Notes: generated from the sequence alone by a model not told the origin. 64,000 nt of DNA from CAYLLT01 sp964384465 (GCA_964384465.1 CAYLLT010000004.1:1-64000), one strand, 5' to 3'; shown: positions 1 through 8,563, numbered from the stretch's first letter. Translations and numbers: made by a program.

Positions 1-1
1 C

Positions 2-580
2 GGGCGCAGCCTGCTGGAGATCATCAACGACCTGCTGGACCTGGCCAAGATCGAGGCCGGCAAAATCGAGCTGCATCGTGCGACGTTCGCCGCGGCCGAT
101 GTGTGCGAGGCGCTGGCGGATTTCATGCGGCCGCTGGTGGACAAGAAGGGCCTGACGCTGATCCAGACGATGGACGAATCGCTCCCGATGATGAATTCCG
201 ACGCCGGCAAGCTGCGGCAGGTGCTGTACAACCTGCTCAGCAACGCCATCAAGTACACGGCGGAGGGCGGCACCATTCGATTCGACGCCCAGGCGATCGA
301 CGGCGGCCGGCGCCTGCGGCTGACGGTCGCCGATACCGGGCCGGGCATCGCGCCGGAGGATCAGGATACAATTTTTGAGAAGTTCCGTCAGCTCGATGCC
401 TCTGTCACCCGCGAACACAGCGGCACCGGCCTGGGTCTGCCCATCAGCCGCGAACTGTGCACGATGCTGGGCGGCACGCTGCGGGTCGAGAGCCGCCTCG
501 GCCAGGGGGCAATTTTCATCGTCGAACTGCCGATCGAATGCCCGGAGACGGTCCAGCGCCCGCTTCCGTCGTTGACGTGA
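2..580 (+). CDS. Sensor histidine kinase, C-terminal part (5' end outside window)
   Basis: The frame is open from the first bases of the window, so the gene starts upstream. The visible 192 residues contain the end of the dimerisation/phosphoacceptor helix (LLDLAKIEAG) followed by a complete HATPase_c domain: N box NLLSNAIKYT, G1 box DTGPGI, F box and G2 box GTGLGLPISREL. It would autophosphorylate a histidine lying just upstream of the window and pass the phosphate to a response regulator or an attached receiver. It ends about 20 residues after the ATPase domain, so there is no C-terminal receiver. The next gene converges on it only 9 bp away. Signal and partner cannot be inferred. Confidence 0.9.
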   Translation, partial: GRSLLEIINDLLDLAKIEAGKIELHRATFAAADVCEALADFMRPLVDKKGLTLIQTMDESLPMMNSDAGKLRQVLYNLLSNAIKYTAEGGTIRFDAQAIDGGRRLRLTVADTGPGIAPEDQDTIFEKFRQLDASVTREHSGTGLGLPISRELCTMLGGTLRVESRLGQGAIFIVELPIECPETVQRPLPSLT

Positions 581-589
581 TACGACTTT

Positions 590-2659
590 TTATAACGCCC
601 GGCAGATCAGATGCCCGGCTTCGTGTACGCGCCAGTTCCATCCAGGTGGAATGAGCGTGGTGGCGTGAGCTTCGACGATGACGGCGGGGCCGGTTCCCGC
701 ATCGCCGGCCAGCAGCTTGGTTCGCTCGTAGAAGTTGGTTTCGACCGCGCTGTCCGATGCAACTGATGTGAAATGGACCGGCCGGGTATCGATCAGAGCG
801 CGCCACACTTGGCCGTCGGTCGGCGAAAGCCGCGGCAACACCGGCTTGCTGGTCTCCAGCGTACAGCGCAGCCGAAGCGTCACGATTTCAACCGGTTCTT
901 CGGAAGTCGCATAGCCGAACGTTCGTTCGTGTGCGGCATGGAACGGCGCGATGAGCCGTTTCAAGTCATCCAATGATTCAATGGGTACGGTCAGCTCATG
1001 CGATTGTCCGCGGTAACGCATATCCGCGAACCGCTGAAGTTGAACTGCCGCGGGATCGAGCTGTTCCGATTGAAAATCACGCAGTGCCTGAACGCTCATA
1101 TCCTCAAACTGCCGCCGCAAGTCGGCCAAGTCTATGCCGCTTCGCCGGGGAAGCGAGCGGGCATAGTCCTTCAGCACATCCGATTGCAACATCCCCAACG
1201 CGGAGAGAATTCCGGCATTCGCGGCGACGATCACGCCTTTCATTCGCAGCGACGCGGCCAGATCGCACGCGTGCAGCCCGCCCGCGCCGCCGAAGCTGAC
1301 CAGCATGAACGCCCGCGGATCGTGCCCGCGCTGAGCGCTGACCGCCTTGATCGCCCGCTCCATGTTCGCATTGGCCACGCGGACCACGCCCGTCGCCGCC
1401 GCGATGCGATCGACATTCATCGTCGCGGCCAATCGGTCCACCGCGGCGGCCGAGCGTTCGGGATGGATGGTCATGTTCCCACCGAGAAAGAACTCCGGCC
1501 GGATGCGCCCCAGCACGACGTTGGCATCGGTAACGGTGACGAGTTCGGACCGCCCGTAGCACGCCGGACCCGGATCGCTCCCCGCGGATCGCGGCCCCAC
1601 CATGAGCGCGCCGGCGGCGTCAACCTCGGCGATCGAGCCGCCGCCCGCCCCGATCGTGTGAATGTCCATCATCGGCACGCGCACGGGCCAGCCGTCGATC
1701 GCCGAATCCGTGCGCCACGACGGACCGCCGGCGCACAACGAAACATCGGTGCTGGTGCCGCCCATGTCATAGGTGATGAGCTGTTGCTCGCCGACATCGC
1801 GGCCCACCGCCAGCGCAGCAATGACGCCGCCTGCCGGCCCGGAGAGGATCGTCCGCACCGCCTGCCGGCTGGCGGCCGCCGCCGAAACCTGCCCGCCGTT
1901 GGATTGCATCACCCGCACCCGGCCGGCGCCGATCGCATGCAGCGACGCCTCCAGATGCTGGAGATACTCGGCGACCAGCGGCGCCAGATATGCATTGATC
2001 GCCGTCGTGCTCGCCCGCTCGAACTCGCGGAACTCCGGCAGGATTTCCGAGGAGCGGCTTACCCGCAGGCCCGCCTCCTCCGCCAGACGCGATACCACCT
2101 GCTCGTGCGCCGGGTTCAAAAAGCTGAACAGCAAACAGACGGCCACACTGCCGATCCCCCGCGCCCGAATCGCGTCGATCAAATCTCTGGCCACATCCGC
2201 ATCCAGCGCCCGCAGCACGTTGCCTTCCGAGTCGATCCGTTCCGGCACTTCGAAGCAGTCGGCGGGTTCGATGATCGGGGCGGGCTTCCGCACGTGCAGG
2301 TCGTAAAGTTTCGGACGGTTCTGCCGGCCGATGCGTAAAATGTCGGCAAACCCGGCGGTGGTGATGAGCGCGGTGCGGACACCCTTGCGCTCCAGCAGCG
2401 CGTTCGTCGCGACGGTGGAACCCTGAACCACAGAGATTTCGGATTGCGAATTGCGGATTTCGGATTGAGAGAGCTTTTCGGGCGTTTCATTCCGCAATCC
2501 GCAATCCGCAATCCGCAATTCCTCCAGCGCCGCCTCGACGCCGCGAACAAAATCATCCGGCGTCGTCGGCGCCTTCGCGACGCGCAGTACCCGCCCATCC
2601 CACGCGCAGGCGTCCGTGAAGGTTCCGCCGACATCGATGCCAACCAGAATCTGCTGCAT
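590..2659 (-). CDS. hyuA: Hydantoinase/oxoprolinase family protein (HyuA-like)
   Basis: This 689-residue protein begins MQQILVGIDVGGTFTDACAW, the ASKHA-type ATP-binding motif of hydantoinase/oxoprolinase A subunits. It continues with TVATNALLERKG, a second phosphate motif DMGGTSTDVSL, and the family-typical GAGGGSIAEVD and SDPGPACYG. The family performs ATP-dependent opening of hydantoin, 5-oxoproline or related rings, or acetone carboxylation. The usual HyuB partner is not adjacent, so the substrate is unknown. The frame is open upstream to 2818, but that extension is encoded by a hairpin repeat and is basic and low in complexity, so I start at 2659. A repeat-derived segment of about 29 residues sits in frame before VVQGST (see the repeat at 2434-2520). 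Confidence 0.85.
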   Translation of the reverse strand: MQQILVGIDVGGTFTDACAWDGRVLRVAKAPTTPDDFVRGVEAALEELRIADCGLRNETPEKLSQSEIRNSQSEISVVQGSTVATNALLERKGVRTALITTAGFADILRIGRQNRPKLYDLHVRKPAPIIEPADCFEVPERIDSEGNVLRALDADVARDLIDAIRARGIGSVAVCLLFSFLNPAHEQVVSRLAEEAGLRVSRSSEILPEFREFERASTTAINAYLAPLVAEYLQHLEASLHAIGAGRVRVMQSNGGQVSAAAASRQAVRTILSGPAGGVIAALAVGRDVGEQQLITYDMGGTSTDVSLCAGGPSWRTDSAIDGWPVRVPMMDIHTIGAGGGSIAEVDAAGALMVGPRSAGSDPGPACYGRSELVTVTDANVVLGRIRPEFFLGGNMTIHPERSAAAVDRLAATMNVDRIAAATGVVRVANANMERAIKAVSAQRGHDPRAFMLVSFGGAGGLHACDLAASLRMKGVIVAANAGILSALGMLQSDVLKDYARSLPRRSGIDLADLRRQFEDMSVQALRDFQSEQLDPAAVQLQRFADMRYRGQSHELTVPIESLDDLKRLIAPFHAAHERTFGYATSEEPVEIVTLRLRCTLETSKPVLPRLSPTDGQVWRALIDTRPVHFTSVASDSAVETNFYERTKLLAGDAGTGPAVIVEAHATTLIPPGWNWRVHEAGHLICRAL
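2434..2520. repeat. In-frame inverted repeat built of GCAATCCGAAATC-like units, inside hyuA
   Basis: The left arm (2434-2467) consists of tandem GGATTGC/GGATTTC-type units. After a 21-bp spacer, the right arm (2489-2520) carries four near-perfect copies of TCCGCAA in the opposite orientation. The element would fold into a long hairpin and is a multiple of three in effect, because the HyuA frame stays open and resumes conserved sequence at VVQGST. Translated, it gives the odd string IADCGLRN plus SEIRNSQSEI. The same family recurs at 43381-43441. Confidence 0.85.
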
Positions 2660-2669
2660 GCCGGCTCCG

Positions 2670-2722
2670 GTAGCGCCGGCCCCCCGTGGCCGGCGTCGGC
2701 GGCCACGGGGGGCCGCCGCTAC
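2670..2722. repeat. Near-perfect intergenic hairpin, 23-bp arms
   Basis: Arms at 2670-2692 and 2700-2722 are reverse complements with one mismatch, separated by 7 bp. The element fills the gap between the CPBP protease stop codon and the hyuA start. It has no T-tract on either side, so it looks like a REP-type repeat more than an intrinsic terminator, though it could stabilise mRNA ends. Confidence 0.85.
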
Positions 2723-3534
2723 TACGACCAGTCGGTTGAGATTGTCCGCAGGACCTGCAACATGACGAGATTGTTCATCAGGTGATACATGATCCCCGGC
2801 ATCAGGCTTTTGCGCCACACGAACAGCACACCCATGATCAGCCCCATCCCTCCGACCATGACCACCGCCAGCACGCCTTCATATATATGTAATCCACCGA
2901 AGATCGCGGCTCCCAGCGGCACCGCCACCCACCACGATTTGACCAGCGCGTGCAGCCGCGTCAGCATAAACCCGCGGAAAGCGACCTCTTCCCATATCGC
3001 CACGAATAACATCAGCGGCACCATCCACGTGAGCGACGGCGGCGGAAAGGATTCTTCAATGGCCCGCTGGGCGACCGGCGTTTCTGCAAACAGATCGGGA
3101 TGGAGCAGGAAGAGCAGAAACGCCGCGCCGATCGCGAGCAGGTAGGTATAAACGAACGTCCCCGCGCCGATCGCGATATTCGCTACGAGACGATGCGCTG
3201 TCCAGCCGATCGTCAGCGCGCGGTGCCCGGCGATCTTCAACATCAGGGCGATCGCCGCGAGGATGGCCGAGCCCATCCCGATGCTGCTGGCGATGGTGTA
3301 CCATCGCGGATCGGCCACATGCAGGTTGCGCACGACGAAATAAGCTCCGGTCCAGCCGAGCACACCCGCCGGGATGAGCATGAGCAGCTCGATGATCGCT
3401 CGCAGCGGCCGCATCGGCATCGGCATCATCTGCACGCGCACCGCCGCCGGAACCGGCCCCGCATATTCGTGCACGGGCACGAACACCGGCCGGGCCAGCG
3501 GCAGACCATCCATCGGCGGCGGAAAGTCAGACAT
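2722..3534 (-). CDS. CPBP-family intramembrane metalloprotease
   Basis: A 270-residue membrane protein with roughly six to eight hydrophobic segments. The CPBP (CAAX protease and bacteriocin-processing, ABI) signature EEVAFRG lies near residue 170, followed by the conserved histidine segments GGLHIYEG and the terminal MYHLMNN. These are Zn- or metal-dependent glutamate proteases embedded in the membrane; bacterial substrates are mostly unknown. I start at the ATG at 3534 (MSDFPPPMDG). An in-frame ATG at 3570 would add MKYWLVKTEAPA, and the first nine of those residues match the N-terminus typical of EVE-domain proteins, so that stretch may be a remnant. The gene lies 79 bp after the M16 peptidase gene on the same strand. 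Confidence 0.8.
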   Translation of the reverse strand: MSDFPPPMDGLPLARPVFVPVHEYAGPVPAAVRVQMMPMPMRPLRAIIELLMLIPAGVLGWTGAYFVVRNLHVADPRWYTIASSIGMGSAILAAIALMLKIAGHRALTIGWTAHRLVANIAIGAGTFVYTYLLAIGAAFLLFLLHPDLFAETPVAQRAIEESFPPPSLTWMVPLMLFVAIWEEVAFRGFMLTRLHALVKSWWVAVPLGAAIFGGLHIYEGVLAVVMVGGMGLIMGVLFVWRKSLMPGIMYHLMNNLVMLQVLRTISTDWS

Positions 3535-3570
3535 CGCGGGTGCCTCAGTCTTCACCAGCCAATACTTCAT

Positions 3571-3620
3571 GATTTCAAATCAGCGATTTCAAATTTGAGA
3601 TTTCAGATCAGTTTCAAATC
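3571..3620. repeat. AT-rich GATTTCAAAT repeat cluster
   Basis: Four imperfect direct and inverted copies of a GATTTCAAAT-like unit (gatttcaaat, gatttcaaat, gagatttcag, gtttcaaatc) lie in an otherwise GC-rich neighbourhood. The stop codon of the M16 peptidase (3614-3616) falls inside the cluster. It resembles in style the units at 2434 and 43381 but with a different core. Confidence 0.6.
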
Positions 3621-4858
3621 TCCGGCCACCGCCGCGGCCCGACGCTCACCAGAAATCCATCGCCCGTAATGGGAAACGCGCGCAGATATTCCCGGATCGT
3701 CTCCGCCGAGACCGCCTCCACCGCCGCCATCCGTTCCGCCGCCGGGCGCGGCCGGCCGTAATATTCGATGTCGTCGATCAACTGCCCCAGCCGGTAGAAC
3801 GGCGCTTCCGACTCCATCGCCAGCGAAGTGCGCCGCAGGTTCTTGACCCGCTGAATCTCCTTCGGCTCCGCGCCGGCGGCGGTCAGTTCCCGCGCCTCCT
3901 GCCGCAGGGCCGACAGCAGTTCCTCAGCGTTCTCCGGCTCGCACAGCCCGAACACAACCAGCAGGCCGAAGTCGGCGTATTCCTCGCGCATCGCCCCGGC
4001 CCGCGTGCTCAAGCCTTTCTGCACGATGTTCCAGTAAATGCGCGAGTTCGCGCCGCCCAGGATCGCCGTCGCCGCCTCGGCCGTCTCGTCCAGCGCGTGC
4101 GTCGCCGAGGCAGAGGGAAAAGCCAGTATCAGCACCTGCTGATGAAAACGCTCGATATTGCGGCCGGCTGTACCCGCCCGCATCGGCGGCGACTCGCGCG
4201 GCGGCCCCAGGTCCGACACCGGCTCCCACGCGCCGCACAGCCGATTCACGCTGTCCATCACCTGCCGCGGATCGAGATTGCCCGCCACCACCAGCGACAG
4301 GTTCCCCGGCGAATACCGCCGCCGAAAGTACGCGTTCATCCGGTTGCGGGTCATCTCCTGAATCGTCTTCTCGTACCCCAGCACCGGCCACGCCAGCGAG
4401 CTGCCCGCACAAACGTTCTCCCAGAGGAAATCGTACGCGTTCGAGGTCAGATCATCCTTGGACATGGCGATTTCTTCGAGGATCACGCTCTTTTCCGTCT
4501 CGAACTCATCCGCCGGCAGCGTCGATCGCATCATGTCCGCCAGCAGTTCAAGTTGCCGCTCGAAGTCATCCGTCCGCACCCAGCCGTAATAGAACGTGCG
4601 GTCCTTGCTGGTGAAGGCGTTGTAGTGGGAGCCCAGCTCGTCGAAGGCGATGTTGATGTCGTTCCACGTGCGCTGCGGCGTGCCCTTGAAGCACATGTGT
4701 TCGAGATAATGCGAAACGCCCGCCATCTCCGGCGGATCGTCCCGCGCCCCGGTCCGCACCAGAAACCCGCACGCCGCCGATTGCACGTGCGGCATCACCT
4801 CGATGAAAACGCTCAGGCCGTTCGGCAGCTTCTCCTGAACGAACATCCCATCCGACAT
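3614..4858 (-). CDS. M16 family zinc peptidase (processing-protease type)
   Basis: 414 residues, the size of single-module M16B peptidases. The inverted zinc motif HxxEH is present as HYLEH near residue 48, with the downstream acidic ligand region around EEIAMSKDD. The N-terminus NGLSVFIEVMPHVQSAACGF is the usual first strand of the domain. The second, non-catalytic M16 lobe follows (GNLSLVVAGNL and onward). M16B enzymes cut small peptides or leader sequences. ATG at 4858 is preceded by an AGGGGGAG ribosome-binding site 7-8 nt upstream, which fixes the start. It follows the carboxyltransferase gene after 12 bp, so co-transcription is likely. Confidence 0.88.
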   Translation of the reverse strand: MSDGMFVQEKLPNGLSVFIEVMPHVQSAACGFLVRTGARDDPPEMAGVSHYLEHMCFKGTPQRTWNDINIAFDELGSHYNAFTSKDRTFYYGWVRTDDFERQLELLADMMRSTLPADEFETEKSVILEEIAMSKDDLTSNAYDFLWENVCAGSSLAWPVLGYEKTIQEMTRNRMNAYFRRRYSPGNLSLVVAGNLDPRQVMDSVNRLCGAWEPVSDLGPPRESPPMRAGTAGRNIERFHQQVLILAFPSASATHALDETAEAATAILGGANSRIYWNIVQKGLSTRAGAMREEYADFGLLVVFGLCEPENAEELLSALRQEARELTAAGAEPKEIQRVKNLRRTSLAMESEAPFYRLGQLIDDIEYYGRPRPAAERMAAVEAVSAETIREYLRAFPITGDGFLVSVGPRRWPEI

Positions 4859-4870
4859 CAAACACTCCCC

Positions 4871-6487
4871 CTAAACCTGAAGTACGCCCGTATGGAACCG
4901 CGCCTCGGGCGGCTTTCGTTTCACCAGCTCCAGCGCGGTAATCAGGACGCGGCGGGTGTCGTGCGGGGCGATTATGGCATCGACCCAGCCGCGGGCGGCG
5001 CCGTAGCGGATGTCGGTCTGCTCCTGGTACCCGCGCTTGATCACCTCGCGCAACTCTTCAAGCTCCTGCGGCGTCATCTGCTTGCCCTGCCGCTCGGCCG
5101 CCTTCTGTTGAATCGTGAAGACCGTGTCGGCCGCCTGATCGGCGCCCATCACCGCATACTTGGCGCTCGGCCAGGCGAAGATGAACCGCGGGTCGTACGC
5201 TTTGCCGCAAAGAGCGTAGTTGCCGGCGCCGAACGAACCGCCCACAATCACCGTGATTTTCGGTACGACGGAATTGCTGACCGCGTTCACGAGTTTGGCG
5301 CCGCTGCGAATGATGCCCGCCTGCTCCGCGTCGCGGCCGACCATGAATCCGACCACGTCCTGGAAGAACACGATTGGCAGGCCGGTTTGATTGCAGTCCA
5401 TCACGAAGCGGGCGGCCTTGTCGGCGCTGTCGGTATAGATCACACCGCCGATCTGGATGCCCTCCTTTTTCGACTTGCATCGCTGGTGCTGGCTGGCGAC
5501 GATACCGACCGCATGCCCGCCGATCTTCGCGTACGCCGTCACCAGCGTCTGGCCGTATTCCGCCTTGTATTCCTGGAGCGAGTCGCGATCGACCACCGCC
5601 GCCAGCAGATCGCGAACGTCATACTCCTGCCGGCCGTCGGCACTGACCAGATCGTAGAGGGTTTCAGGATCGCGCTCCGTGTCGGCGGCTTCCGGCTCTT
5701 CTCGGGAGTCAGCGGGCAGCAACTCGATCAGCGAGCGCAACCGCGCGATGCACGCCTCATCGTTCGGCTCGCGGAAGTCGATGGTGCCGCTGACCTCCGC
5801 GTGCATCAGCGCGCCGCCGAGTTCCTCCGCGTCCACGTCCTGCCCGATGGCCGCCTTCACCAGTGCCGGGCCGGCCAGATAAAGCCCGCTGCCGTCCGTC
5901 ATCAGCAGCTTGTCGCACAACACCGGCAGGTAGGCGCCGCCGGCGATGCAGTTGCCCATGATCGCGGCATACTGCGGGATGCCCGCGGCCGAGATCACCG
6001 CGTTATTCCTGAAGATGCGCCCGAAATCGTCCTCGTCGGGAAAGATCTCATCCTGCATCGGCAGGAAAACACCCGCCGAATCCACGAGATAGATAATGGG
6101 CAGCGCATTCTCGAACGCGGTCCGCTGCGCCCGCAGCACTTTCTTGACCGTCTGCGGGAAAAACGCACCCGCCTTCACGGACGCATCATTGGCGATCACC
6201 ATGCACGCCCGTCCCGCGATAGACCCCATCCCGGCCACCACGCCCGCCGCAGGCACCTCGCCCCATTCGCGATACATGCCGTAGGCGGCCCACAGACCGA
6301 GTTCAAGAAAGTTTGTCGCATCATCCAGCAGCAGATTCAGTCGCTCGCGCACCGGCAGCCGACCCAACCGCCGCTGCCGCTCCTGACCGGCCGCACCCCC
6401 ACCCTCGCGCAGCACCGCCTCCTGCGAGGCCATCTCGTCGGCCAGCACGCGGAGGGAAGAGACCTTGGCTGGTTTTGTCTTGCTCAC
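4871..6487 (-). CDS. Acyl-CoA carboxylase beta subunit (carboxyltransferase)
   Basis: A 538-residue carboxyltransferase of the propionyl-/methylcrotonyl-CoA carboxylase beta family. The N-terminal half has RERLNLLLDD and the acyl-CoA site around IYLVDSAGVFLPMQ; the C-terminal half has the carboxybiotin-side segments GGSFGAGNYALCGKAYDPR and FAWPSAKYAVMG. It transfers CO2 from biotin to an acyl-CoA; methylcrotonyl- or geranyl-CoA would fit the sequence style, but this cannot be decided. No biotin carboxylase or biotin-carrier gene is adjacent. Start choice is uncertain: GTG at 6487 (VSKTKPAKVSS) is preferred because the upstream TTG at 6529 lies in a repeat arm. Confidence 0.88.
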   Translation of the reverse strand: MSKTKPAKVSSLRVLADEMASQEAVLREGGGAAGQERQRRLGRLPVRERLNLLLDDATNFLELGLWAAYGMYREWGEVPAAGVVAGMGSIAGRACMVIANDASVKAGAFFPQTVKKVLRAQRTAFENALPIIYLVDSAGVFLPMQDEIFPDEDDFGRIFRNNAVISAAGIPQYAAIMGNCIAGGAYLPVLCDKLLMTDGSGLYLAGPALVKAAIGQDVDAEELGGALMHAEVSGTIDFREPNDEACIARLRSLIELLPADSREEPEAADTERDPETLYDLVSADGRQEYDVRDLLAAVVDRDSLQEYKAEYGQTLVTAYAKIGGHAVGIVASQHQRCKSKKEGIQIGGVIYTDSADKAARFVMDCNQTGLPIVFFQDVVGFMVGRDAEQAGIIRSGAKLVNAVSNSVVPKITVIVGGSFGAGNYALCGKAYDPRFIFAWPSAKYAVMGADQAADTVFTIQQKAAERQGKQMTPQELEELREVIKRGYQEQTDIRYGAARGWVDAIIAPHDTRRVLITALELVKRKPPEARFHTGVLQV

Positions 6488-6520
6488 GACTACGGAACCT
6501 ATGGAATAACGAAGAGAGAA

Positions 6521-6670
6521 AACCGCCAAGACGCCAAAGCGCCAAGGAATTCAAATTCAATGAGGAAACCAAGAAGCCAGGAAAAGAACTCATTGATTAT
6601 CTTTTTCCTGGATTCCTCCATTCATGGGTTCCTTATTTGCATTTCTTGGCGGCTTGGCATCTTGGCGGTT
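6521..6670. repeat. 150-bp nested inverted-repeat element with CGCCAAG arms
   Basis: Outer arms at 6521-6546 and 6645-6670 (26 bp, three mismatches) are made of repeated CGCCAAG/CTTGGCG units. An inner perfect pair CCAGGAAAAG / CTTTTCCTGG lies at 6577-6586 and 6602-6611. The interior is AT-rich compared with both neighbours. It occupies the gap between the Gfo oxidoreductase and the carboxylase subunit. No coding capacity is seen. Confidence 0.8.
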
Positions 6671-6679
6671 CAAACAACC

Positions 6680-7705
6680 TCAGTTTTTCTTCTGACTGTC
6701 CGCATAATCATAGCTCTTGCGAATCACCTGGAGCACGCGGATGCCGTCCTTGTAGGTCTGGACCGGCTGCTTGCCTTGTTCGATGCATTCGATGAAGTGG
6801 ACGATCTCCGCCTCGAACGTGTTGACTTCGTTGAACGTCATCTTGCCGGGCTCGGTGAAGCGGACCGGCTTGTGATAGAGTTCGTTCTGCGTGCCGTAAA
6901 GCTCGCCGTGCTGCCCGACGACGTGGAAGGGGTAGTGGCCGGACGGAACCGTCATCGCCCAGCTCGTGCGGATCACGCCGGTGATGCCATTCGCAAAGGA
7001 AATCAGCACGGTCGCGGTATCCTCGGCCTGCATGTGCTTGTTGCGGTACTTGCCCAGCACCGCCGAGACCTGCACCGGTTCGCTGCCGGCCAGGAACAGC
7101 AGGCGATAGGTGGGGTGATAGCCGGTGTCGATCAGTTCGCCGCCGCCCATCTTGGAGCGGTCCGCCCGCCACGTCCCCGGAGAAATCGGGCTCCACGGTT
7201 TGGCCCCCGGCAGTGATCCGGGCACCGGCAGGCCCATGATGAAGCAATCTTCCGAGATGATGGTGTAAATCTCGCCGAGCAGCCCCTCGCTGATCAACCG
7301 CTTGGCCTCCAGCAGGGCCGGGAAGAACGCCTGGTTGTGCGCGCTCATGCCGATCGCTTTGGAGCCGCTCATCACCTTCTCGATGTCGGCCGCCTCCTCG
7401 AGCGTCATGCACAGCGGCTTCTCGCACAACCAGTGCAGCCCGCGTGCGACCGTGCTGATGATGCATGGATGGTGCAGGTGGTGCGGCAGGCAGATGTCCA
7501 CCGCATCGAGCTTCTGCTCGTTCAGCATCTTGTTGAAGTCGTCATATTCCGCCGCGCTGGGGACGTGCTGCTTGAACCATGCCCGGTGGTCTGCCGAAAT
7601 ATCGGCCAGCGCGACCAGTTCCGCCCGCCCGGCCACCGCCCGCCACCCGTTCCAATGGGCCCGCGCAATCCCCCCGCAACCGATCAATCCTACCCGCAGT
7701 GGCAT
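6680..7705 (-). CDS. Gfo/Idh/MocA family NAD(P)-dependent oxidoreductase
   Basis: 341 residues, cytoplasmic (no signal). The Rossmann motif GLIGCGGIARAHW is at the N-terminus and the family hallmark CEKPLC near residue 95, where the lysine is catalytic in sugar dehydrogenases. The C-terminal alpha/beta domain includes GGGELIDTGYHPTYRLLFLAG with the conserved D-x3-H pair. Members oxidise or reduce sugars, inositols or their derivatives; the substrate is not evident. An excellent GGAGG ribosome-binding site precedes the ATG at 7705. Confidence 0.88.
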   Translation of the reverse strand: MPLRVGLIGCGGIARAHWNGWRAVAGRAELVALADISADHRAWFKQHVPSAAEYDDFNKMLNEQKLDAVDICLPHHLHHPCIISTVARGLHWLCEKPLCMTLEEAADIEKVMSGSKAIGMSAHNQAFFPALLEAKRLISEGLLGEIYTIISEDCFIMGLPVPGSLPGAKPWSPISPGTWRADRSKMGGGELIDTGYHPTYRLLFLAGSEPVQVSAVLGKYRNKHMQAEDTATVLISFANGITGVIRTSWAMTVPSGHYPFHVVGQHGELYGTQNELYHKPVRFTEPGKMTFNEVNTFEAEIVHFIECIEQGKQPVQTYKDGIRVLQVIRKSYDYADSQKKN

Positions 7706-7830
7706 GGCATCCTCCGATCACCTTGGCGTTTCGTACACGAAACGGGCCAATATATCGGCGGGCGACGGACGGAACAACAAGCGTGAACGGGGCGGTGGGT
7801 GGGTGGGTGGTTAGCCGTATTATGCGCAGA

Positions 7831-7856
7831 AAAAACGCCGAACAGAATCGGCGTTT
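7831..7856 (-). terminator. Rho-independent terminator for the 8.0-8.5 kb genes
   Basis: A 9-bp perfect stem (AAACGCCGA / TCGGCGTTT, arms 7833-7841 and 7848-7856) with a 6-nt loop. Read on the minus strand the stem is followed by a run of six T. It sits 17 bp beyond the stop codon of the small gene at 7874-8032, supporting that gene as the last one of a short minus-strand transcript. Confidence 0.8.
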
Positions 7857-7873
7857 CGAGTCGGTGTCAGGTG

Positions 7874-8032
7874 CTATCGGATTTTTTTACGAATCGGCTC
7901 GGGTTTCTCAAGGACCTTCATCGGCATGATGACGTAATTCGCAGTGATCCTCTTGTCGCCAGGATTAGCGCGCGTTCTTTTTTCCGAGTGGGGGGATCGC
8001 CGTTCCGCTGCCTTTTTGGCTTTAGTCTTCAT
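7874..8032 (-). CDS. Small basic hypothetical protein (52 aa)
   Basis: The ATG at 8032 overlaps the end of the preceding gene by 11 nt in another frame, an arrangement suggesting translational coupling. The product is strongly basic (MKTKAKKAAERRSPHSEKRT and a C-terminal PEPIRKKIR) with a short hydrophobic stretch in the middle (NYVIMPMKVLE). I do not recognise it. Support comes from the overlap and from the intrinsic terminator immediately downstream. A spurious frame remains possible. Confidence 0.4.
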   Translation of the reverse strand: MKTKAKKAAERRSPHSEKRTRANPGDKRITANYVIMPMKVLEKPEPIRKKIR

Positions 8033-8480
8033 CGTCGCCTCCGTTGTGTTCTTGGGCCTGTTGGGGCGTTTCCGCGGCCGCAAACTTCTGTCTGTCGATC
8101 TCTTGTCCATCTGCCGACACCACAAAATCATAGGTTCCCGGGTGTGCCATCGGTAGACTCGGGACGGGGATTATAACGGATATTTTCGTCAGCCGGTCTA
8201 TGAATTCTACTCCAAAGCCTTGAGCCCTGCCAATAACCTCGTTTTTTTGTAAGTCATGAACCTCAACCATCAAATTGCACTTGCCAATCCCGTCGGTCAA
8301 CTGCACGAAGGCGTTTACCGGTCTTGTGAACCCCGGAAATCGGGGCAGAACGAATTTCTCGAAGATCCCGATGACGCTTGTTTTTCCGGTCAACCGGTCA
8401 ATGATTACCTGATCACACAGGAGGATCGCCTTGCACTTCGGCGGTGGCTTTTGTCCCTTTTTTCTACCTTTTTTCGCCAT
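8022..8480 (-). CDS. Conserved hypothetical protein, DUF6941-like
   Basis: 152 residues. A lysine-rich start (MAKKGRKKGQKPPPK) is followed by a compact beta-rich domain beginning CKAILLCDQVIIDRLTGKTS and VIGIFEKF. The CD....K.S.IG.F pattern resembles the DUF6941 family as I recall it; the family function is unknown. The remainder (FVQLTDG, LMVEVHDL, PGTYDFVVSADG) reads like an all-beta fold of C2 or Ig type. No signal peptide. It is followed by the overlapping small gene at 7874-8032 and a terminator. Confidence 0.6.
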   Translation of the reverse strand: MAKKGRKKGQKPPPKCKAILLCDQVIIDRLTGKTSVIGIFEKFVLPRFPGFTRPVNAFVQLTDGIGKCNLMVEVHDLQKNEVIGRAQGFGVEFIDRLTKISVIIPVPSLPMAHPGTYDFVVSADGQEIDRQKFAAAETPQQAQEHNGGDDED

Positions 8481-8563
8481 TTTATCTAAGCGAAATTGTG
8501 GTCCGCGGCTCGTCTCAAGTCAAGAACAGGGTTGCCGTTCCGAATCCATACTCCGGCAAACGA

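Noticed and set aside
998..2338. Plus-strand frame of 446 codons opposite hyuA
   Set aside because: Arg/His-rich shadow of hyuA, which has all family motifs on the other strand.
4097..7216. Open frame of over 1000 codons on the plus strand
   Set aside because: It lies antisense to the M16, carboxylase and Gfo genes, is rich in Arg/His as GC-rich shadow frames are, and shows no domain.
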